A stretch of 64,000 nt of DNA from contig CAVWBO010000007.1 of NCBI GenBank assembly GCA_963753185.1, positions 1,364,001 to 1,428,000 of the forward strand, written 5' to 3'. A model generated the notes under the pieces. The model did not search any database. It had not been told where the DNA came from and saw only the letters and a list, made by a program, of their open reading frames with translations. Every line of letters begins with the position of its first letter. Positions within the stretch are counted from its first letter, which is position 1. Shown in pieces: positions 60,547 to 64,000 of the stretch. This stretch comes from SZUA-442 sp963753185 (GTDB taxonomy: Bacteria > Actinomycetota > Acidimicrobiia > Spongiisociales > UBA5794). The translations under genes and the position numbers were made by a program.

Positions 60547-61698
60547 GTGAGACGAGGTGCCCGGCTGGCGATAGGCCTTGCCACGGCAGCCGCTCTGGCT
60601 ACGGCTTGTGGTTCAAGCGATCTGATACCGGAGTCCGCAACCGACAGTCTGATCCTGACTACCACTTCGCTTTCAACTGCCTCTACTGCCCTCGCGCCCG
60701 ATTCGACGACCACGACACTCGTCCCAACGACTACCACGACAAAGCCTCCGGCGACCACCACCTCGGTCGCTCCTCCCCCCACGACTACCACGACCACAAG
60801 TGCGTCGGTTCCAACGTTCAGCTGCGGAACCCAGACGGCGATCCCGGTGACCGAGTGTGAAGCGTTGGTCGCTCTCTACGGGTCAACCAACGGTGACGAG
60901 TGGGTGGACAACCAGGGGTGGATGATCGAGGGCGATCCGTGTAGTTGGCTCGGTGTGACGTGTACTGACGGTTCAGTGTCAGAACTGGGTCCCACCGAAA
61001 GCGACAACGGTCTCGTCGGTAACGTTCTGACAGGAGTACTTCCCCCACAATTGGGAAACCTCACCAACCTCACATCACTGAACCTCTCCCATAACTGGAT
61101 AACTGGAGGCATTCCACCGGAAATTGGCAACCTCACCAATCTCACACACTTGTCTCTCTTCACCAATCGGATGCAAGGCACCATCCCGCCTGAGTTGGGA
61201 AAGCTCACCGCCCTCACAGCGCTGTTGCTTGGAGAAGGGAATCAATTCACCGGACCGATTCCCGCAGAACTGGGGAACCTCACCAACCTCGCCAGACTCG
61301 GACTGGGTGGGAACCAGTTGTCCGGCGCGATTCCACGGGAGCTGGCGAACCTCAGCAAGCTCAACTCCATGGAGCTCAACGGGAATCAGATATCTGGAAC
61401 AATCCCGACTGAACTCGGCAATCTTGGCAACCTTCTCTATCTGCACCTGGACGGAAACGAGTTGTCTGGATCGATTCCTCCCGAACTCGGTGACCTCACC
61501 AACGGCGATACCGGTCTTATCTCGCTTCGCCTCGAGAACAATCGCCTCTCAGGAAGCGTCCCGACCGAGCTCAGCAACCTCGTCTGGCTCAACTGGTTCG
61601 GTCTGCATGGTCAGACGGGGTGCCTCACTGCCGCCGATCCGGAGTTCGCAGACTGGCTCGCCTCATGGGATGCCAGCTGGAACGACGGCTGCTCCTAG
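60547..61698 (+). CDS. lipoprotein with plant-type leucine-rich repeats
   Basis: A 383-residue lipoprotein. The signal sequence VRRGARLAIGLATAAALATAC has lipidated C21. A long Thr/Pro/Ser stalk follows (about 40-95). Then comes a cap resembling the plant LRRNT_2 domain (ECEALVALYGSTNGDEWVDNQGWMIEGDPCSWLGVTC) and about eight 24-residue repeats of the plant-specific LRR consensus L..L..L.L..N.L.G.IP.ELGN. A terminal cap has two more cysteines. It probably stands on the cell surface and binds proteins or glycans. GTG 60547 has GAAGGGA upstream; ATG 60523 is an alternative. Base composition is more AT-rich than neighbours, compatible with acquisition by transfer. Confidence 0.8.
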   Translation: MRRGARLAIGLATAAALATACGSSDLIPESATDSLILTTTSLSTASTALAPDSTTTTLVPTTTTTKPPATTTSVAPPPTTTTTTSASVPTFSCGTQTAIPVTECEALVALYGSTNGDEWVDNQGWMIEGDPCSWLGVTCTDGSVSELGPTESDNGLVGNVLTGVLPPQLGNLTNLTSLNLSHNWITGGIPPEIGNLTNLTHLSLFTNRMQGTIPPELGKLTALTALLLGEGNQFTGPIPAELGNLTNLARLGLGGNQLSGAIPRELANLSKLNSMELNGNQISGTIPTELGNLGNLLYLHLDGNELSGSIPPELGDLTNGDTGLISLRLENNRLSGSVPTELSNLVWLNWFGLHGQTGCLTAADPEFADWLASWDASWNDGCS

Positions 61699-61737
61699 AC
61701 CCACAGACGCTCGAACATGTACGGCAGTATGTTCAGT

Positions 61738-61925
61738 TGGCTGACGGGAGGCGGCCGAGTTTCGGTGCGGCGCTCGTGCGTTAGCATCTCCGTTGGGGAG
61801 GGTTGCCTGGCTGTCTGACCCGGTCATGCAGGGTGGGTCTTGGGCGCGAGGCGATGTTGCAGTGATGTCTGTGCGGGTGAAGGGACTCGAACCCCCACGG
61901 GACTATGCCCACCAGGTCCTAAGCC
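61738..61925. repeat. direct repeat copy 1 (188 bp), partial tRNA-Leu duplication
   Basis: This is the first of two abutting direct repeats. Compared with copy 2 it differs only by three extra single bases (in the GTTAGC, CTCCG and GAGGG stretches). It contains the sequence downstream of tRNA-Leu plus the 3' half of the tRNA itself. It fills most of the 363-nt space between the LRR gene and the intact tRNA-Leu; the 39 nt before it show nothing notable. Confidence 0.9.
61872..61925 (-). pseudogene. tRNA-Leu(UAG) 3'-half fragment
   Basis: These 54 nt are identical to the discriminator base, 3' acceptor strand, T-arm, variable arm and 3' anticodon arm of the intact tRNA-Leu at 62062. The sequence breaks off in the anticodon stem-loop, five bases past the anticodon triplet's complement, so it has no 5' acceptor strand, D-arm or D-stem and cannot fold as a tRNA. 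Confidence 0.85.
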
Positions 61926-61930
61926 AGAAG

Positions 61931-62115
61931 TGGCTGACGGGAGGCGGCCGAGTTTCGGTGCGGCGCTCGTGCGTTAGATCTCGTTGGGGAGGTTGCCTGG
62001 CTGTCTGACCCGGTCATGCAGGGTGGGTCTTGGGCGCGAGGCGATGTTGCAGTGATGTCTGTGCGGGTGAAGGGACTCGAACCCCCACGGGACTATGCCC
62101 ACCAGGTCCTAAGCC
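61931..62115. repeat. direct repeat copy 2 (185 bp), overlaps intact tRNA-Leu
   Basis: The second copy of the unit at 61738-61925 starts 5 nt after the first ends. Its right part is the 3' half of the functional tRNA-Leu gene, and its left part is the region downstream of that tRNA. Confidence 0.9.
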
Positions 62116-62145
62116 TGGCGCGTCTACCAATTCCGCCACACCCGC
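62062..62145 (-). tRNA. tRNA-Leu (anticodon UAG)
   Basis: An 84-nt class II tRNA on the minus strand. The acceptor stem is GCGGGTG/CACCCGC. The D-arm contains AATTGGTAGACGC. The anticodon stem CCAGG/CCTGG encloses CTTAGGA (anticodon TAG). A long variable arm and the T-loop GTTCGAGTC are present. CCA is not encoded. It decodes CUA and, by wobble, other CUN codons. Confidence 0.95.
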
Positions 62146-62180
62146 AAGGTGCGTCGCGACGATTGTGCCACGAAATGGGA

Positions 62181-62201
62181 AAGGCCCCGTGTGGGGGCCT
62201 T
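62181..62201 (-). terminator. terminator hairpin after tRNA-Lys
   Basis: AAGGCCCC/GGGGCCTT (8 bp, 5-nt loop) lies 3 nt beyond the tRNA-Lys 3' end on the minus strand. It is followed by a short T-rich run (TTTCCCATTT). Confidence 0.65.
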
Positions 62202-62203
62202 CG

Positions 62204-62277
62204 TGGGTCGCCCGGGACTTGAACCCGGAACCGCCTGATTAAGAGTCAGATGCTCTGCCAAATTGAGCTAGCGACCC
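62204..62277 (-). tRNA. tRNA-Lys (anticodon CUU)
   Basis: A 74-nt tRNA on the minus strand with acceptor GGGTCGC/GCGACCC. The D-arm contains AGCTCAATTTGGCAGAGC. Anticodon loop CTCTTAA carries CTT, and the T-arm is CCGGGTTCAAGTCCCGG. No CCA is encoded. A separate terminator lies before tRNA-Leu, so the two tRNAs are not one unit. Confidence 0.95.
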
Positions 62278-62287
62278 GACGTCGATG

Positions 62288-63019
62288 CTAGCAATCGGGG
62301 CTCGGTAGCGCCCCGTAGTGGTTGGCGACGACATCGATCCACTCCATCATCCGGTTCCAGTGGTTCGCCGCATTCCTCGTCCTGACCCGACAGACTCCGT
62401 ACCGGAGCTCGTTCGTTCTGTAACCCGTGCCGGGCGGCTTGATCATGGTCTTCGTGAACCCGGCTTCTGGCATGTCCAGCACGGATCGCCAATACGCTTT
62501 GGCGGCAGCCTCATCGTCACCCTGATGTAGGTGGAGGGAGAGCACGAAGCTCGCGTTGGGGTCGACGTACTCGCGTACCCACGTCGTGAAGGCCTTCAGC
62601 GCGCGAGGGTCCCCGTTCACGAGGTCGAGGTAGTTCCTCGACTTCGATCCCTCGCCCCAGTAGAGCGTGACACCGAGTACGAACCTCGGATCGTCGATGC
62701 GATCGATGGCAAACTGGCGCGCCTGCCTCCGGATGCGTTCGATCTCGACGCGCCGGCGCCACTGCGTGTCCACCGACGTGCCCTGCCGCGAAGGTGCTCC
62801 GGATCGCCCGTGGATCTCCTGCCGCTGCCGCTGGGTGAGTCGAACGCTCGAACACCACGATGCCAGGGTTGACTTCGGCACGGGGATGAGCGAGCGAATC
62901 TCGCCATATGACAGCCCAGACTTTCGAAGGTCGATCGCGACCTGCCGCTGGCGGCCTCGGGGCAACGACGACCATTGCTGCGACTCCCTGCGGAGGTCGG
63001 GGTCGATGTGCTCTTCCAT
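62288..63019 (-). CDS. HTH protein with LAGLIDADG-like C-terminal region
   Basis: A 243-residue protein. Residues about 20-60 form a resolvase-like helix-turn-helix (RQRQVAIDLRKSGLSYGEIRSLIPVPKSTLASWCSSVRL). From about 105, DPRFVLGVTLYWGEGSKS, LVNGDPRALKAFTTWVREYV and a closing WNRMMEWIDVV match a family of uncharacterised bacterial proteins that I recall as distantly related to LAGLIDADG homing endonucleases. It may bind DNA; catalysis is unproven. ATG 63019 lies 6 nt after TACGGT. It is located among tRNA genes, 10 nt from tRNA-Lys, which would be a natural place for a mobile or homing gene. Confidence 0.68.
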   Translation of the reverse strand: MEEHIDPDLRRESQQWSSLPRGRQRQVAIDLRKSGLSYGEIRSLIPVPKSTLASWCSSVRLTQRQRQEIHGRSGAPSRQGTSVDTQWRRRVEIERIRRQARQFAIDRIDDPRFVLGVTLYWGEGSKSRNYLDLVNGDPRALKAFTTWVREYVDPNASFVLSLHLHQGDDEAAAKAYWRSVLDMPEAGFTKTMIKPPGTGYRTNELRYGVCRVRTRNAANHWNRMMEWIDVVANHYGALPSPDC

Positions 63020-63025
63020 CAGATC

Positions 63026-63031
63026 ACCGTA
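63026..63031 (-). promoter_or_regulatory. -10 element TACGGT, leaderless start of HTH gene
   Basis: On the minus strand TACGGT ends 6 nt before ATG 63019. Confidence 0.45.
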
Positions 63032-63074
63032 TGTCGGCGGTGTGACACGAGGGGCGTGTGCGCAGGCGGTGCGG

Positions 63075-63080
63075 TATCTT
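63075..63080 (+). promoter_or_regulatory. -10 element TATCTT of tRNA-Pro
   Basis: TATCTT lies 11 nt upstream of the mature tRNA-Pro 5' end. Confidence 0.4.
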
Positions 63081-63091
63081 CCTGAGCCGGG

Positions 63092-63168
63092 CGGGCTGTG
63101 GCGCAGCTTGGTAGCGCACCTGCTTTGGGAGCAGGGGGTCGTCAGTTCGAATCTGACCAGCCCGACCA
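63092..63168 (+). tRNA. tRNA-Pro (anticodon UGG)
   Basis: A 77-nt tRNA including an encoded CCA end. The acceptor is CGGGCTG/CAGCCCG, the D-arm holds GCGCAGCTTGGTAGCGC, and the anticodon stem CCTGC/GCAGG encloses TTTGGGA (anticodon TGG). The T-arm has AGTTCGAATCT. Unlike tRNA-Leu and tRNA-Lys nearby, the CCA is genomic. Confidence 0.96.
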
Positions 63169-63171
63169 ATC

Positions 63172-63216
63172 GAACGACCCCCACACGCGTGCTTCACACG
63201 CCGGTGGGGGTCGTTC
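63172..63216. terminator. bidirectional terminator between tRNA-Pro and methyltransferase
   Basis: A perfect 13-bp inverted repeat, GAACGACCCCCAC (63172-63184) and GTGGGGGTCGTTC (63204-63216), with a 19-nt loop that has its own ACGCGTG-type pairing. It can stop tRNA-Pro on the plus strand and the methyltransferase gene on the minus strand. Confidence 0.7.
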
Positions 63217-63251
63217 CCGATTCCGCTTCGGCGGGACCTGGGATCGGAGCG

Positions 63252-63833
63252 TCAACGCTTCGTTGCATGGACGACCAGGTCGATGGCGTGCGCTTCCGCC
63301 GCCTCGACCGGTCTGAGCCTCTCGGCGAGTTCGACGACTTCGAGGTCCTCGACCAGGGGCCCCATGCGCTCGGTGGTCCAGAGGATCTCGGGCGCGGGTG
63401 GTCCACCGTATCCGTCTGTGAGATTCCGGAGGGCATGCCCGACTCCGAACAGCGTGCCTCCCGGCGCGAGCGCTTCGATCGCGTTCGCGAACGTCGAGGC
63501 AAGGGCGACATCACCGAGGTGGAGGTAGAAGATGATCACGAGGTCGTACACCCTGCCGGGTCGGAACGTGGTGACGTCTGCGACGACCCAGTCGACCTCC
63601 GTGTCGCCTGCGAGCTGCTTTCCCTTCTCGATGCCGGTCGCCGAGAAGTCGACACCCGTGACGGTCCATCCGTTCCTGGCGAGCCATATGGCGTTGCGTC
63701 CCTCGCCACAGGCGAGGTCGATCGCGGTGCCAGGTTCGAGTGCCTCCACGACAGGGGGGAGGAACCGGTTCGGTTCAGCTCCCCACACGAGCTCAGCCTC
63801 ACCGTACCTGGCGTCCCACATCGCGCTGTCCAT
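63252..63833 (-). CDS. class I SAM-dependent methyltransferase (TehB/UbiE-like)
   Basis: A 193-residue methyltransferase. It starts MDSAMWDARYGEAELVWGAEPN, then the SAM-binding motif ATAIDLACGEGRNAIWLARNGW (GTAIDLACGEGRNA), the acidic loop TGVDFSATGIEKGK, the motif DWVVADVTTFRPGRVYDLVIIFYLHL and PGGTLFGVGH. It is close to the TehB/tellurite-resistance-like and thiopurine methyltransferase group, which act on small molecules. ATG 63833 lies 6 nt after TACCAT on the minus strand. It ends before the bidirectional terminator next to tRNA-Pro. Confidence 0.88.
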   Translation of the reverse strand: MDSAMWDARYGEAELVWGAEPNRFLPPVVEALEPGTAIDLACGEGRNAIWLARNGWTVTGVDFSATGIEKGKQLAGDTEVDWVVADVTTFRPGRVYDLVIIFYLHLGDVALASTFANAIEALAPGGTLFGVGHALRNLTDGYGGPPAPEILWTTERMGPLVEDLEVVELAERLRPVEAAEAHAIDLVVHATKR

Positions 63834-63839
63834 GAGTCA

Positions 63840-63845
63840 ATGGTA
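63840..63845 (-). promoter_or_regulatory. -10 element TACCAT, leaderless start of methyltransferase
   Basis: On the minus strand TACCAT ends 6 nt before ATG 63833. Confidence 0.5.
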
Positions 63846-63951
63846 CGTGCCGGGCTACGTGGCGGGGTTACGTGCCGGGATCCGCGACAATGCCGAGGAC
63901 CGGAGGTGACCTCATCCGACGCGCACATCACACGCTCGTGAGGGTCCTGCC

Positions 63952-64000
63952 TTGACAACCGAGGCTTGGGCCCCGCTGTCGATCGAGGAACTCACCCGTC
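63952..64000 (+). CDS. possible start of a CDS cut by the window end
   Basis: TTG 63952 opens LTTEAWAPLSIEELTR and continues to the window edge. Only 16 residues are visible, so no family can be named. The sequence before it has GGAGGT at 63902-63907, too far for an RBS, and GTGAGGG closer by. It could equally be an internal stretch of nothing. Confidence 0.3.
   Translation, partial: MTTEAWAPLSIEELTR

Noticed and set aside
61793..62242. Short ORFs sharing MQGGSWARGDVAVMSVRVKG across the tRNA-Leu repeats
   Set aside because: They translate tRNA sequence and its duplicated flank; the identity comes from the DNA repeat, not from protein coding.

Overview
The window is a high-GC, densely packed bacterial chromosome segment. 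It carries ordinary core genes on both strands and shows no prophage, plasmid, CRISPR or rRNA features. Gene content points to an actinomycete-type organism (Actinomycetota). It has F420 biosynthesis genes (cofD, cofE), a mycothiol-enzyme-like DinB protein, and an LpdA-type flavoprotein. It also has an AccA3-like carboxylase with its beta subunit and biotin ligase, and a DUF3499-like zinc protein. Gene order matches several blocks I recall from Mycobacterium and Streptomyces: fbiA/fbiB - GT2 - DUF3499 - manB - Trm112-like - sahH; comF - hpf - secA; prfB - ftsE - ftsX - smpB - ssrA; and mec-like JAMM - Rv1339-like - rph - rdgB. The lineage is probably outside the classical Mycobacteriales/Streptomycetales (mtrAB, whiB and lpqB are absent where expected; many divergent singletons). 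A deep-branching class such as Acidimicrobiia is my guess, not something the sequence proves.

Layout. 1-5.6 kb: end of lipA, an M24 peptidase, a metallo-beta-lactamase-fold hydrolase, transketolase and leucyl aminopeptidase. 5.7-12.4 kb: secreted CAP protein, a rhodanese-E1 (MoeB/ThiF) fusion, a conserved small protein, an ABC exporter and a class A PBP with PASTA domains. 12.5-20.9 kb: acyl-CoA mutase, LpdA-like flavoprotein, biotin carboxylase/BCCP, a beta-propeller protein, carboxyltransferase and BirA. 20.9-25.1 kb: DLH-like protein, sugar epimerase and the cofD-cofE-mutM operon. 25.1-37.9 kb: envelope-glycan genes (GT2/membrane giant, secreted partner, thioredoxin-like protein, zinc-ribbon proteins, GT-C-like membrane protein, GtrA, GT2, phosphomannomutase, lipoprotein, cupin). 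38.0-41.3 kb: SAH hydrolase, ComF, long HPF and a NarL-type regulator. 41.3-50.6 kb: secA, prfB, ftsEX with an M23 hydrolase, smpB, SRPBCC protein, TlpA-like protein and tmRNA. 50.7-60.4 kb: SIP flavoprotein, Nudix, helical-repeat exported protein, GNAT, thioesterase, YbaK, an unusual phosphofructokinase, a candidate structured leader RNA, MDMPI-like protein, JAMM protein, Rv1339-like MBL, rph and rdgB. 60.4-64 kb: plant-type LRR lipoprotein, a partially duplicated tRNA-Leu, tRNA-Lys, an HTH protein, tRNA-Pro, a methyltransferase and the start of another gene.

Two things cut across the window. First, about twenty genes on both strands have a TANNNT hexamer (mostly TAGNNT/TACNNT) ending 6-9 nt before the start codon with no Shine-Dalgarno, which is the signature of leaderless mRNAs. 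Genes inside operons instead use ATGA/GTGA stop-start overlaps. I used this signal to choose several starts. Second, the 340-bp gap between pfkA and the MDMPI-like gene holds a near-consensus sigma-A promoter, a 17-nt stretch complementary to the 3' end of 16S rRNA, a 14-codon ORF, and a nested stem-loop structure. This is the most unusual non-coding signal I see.
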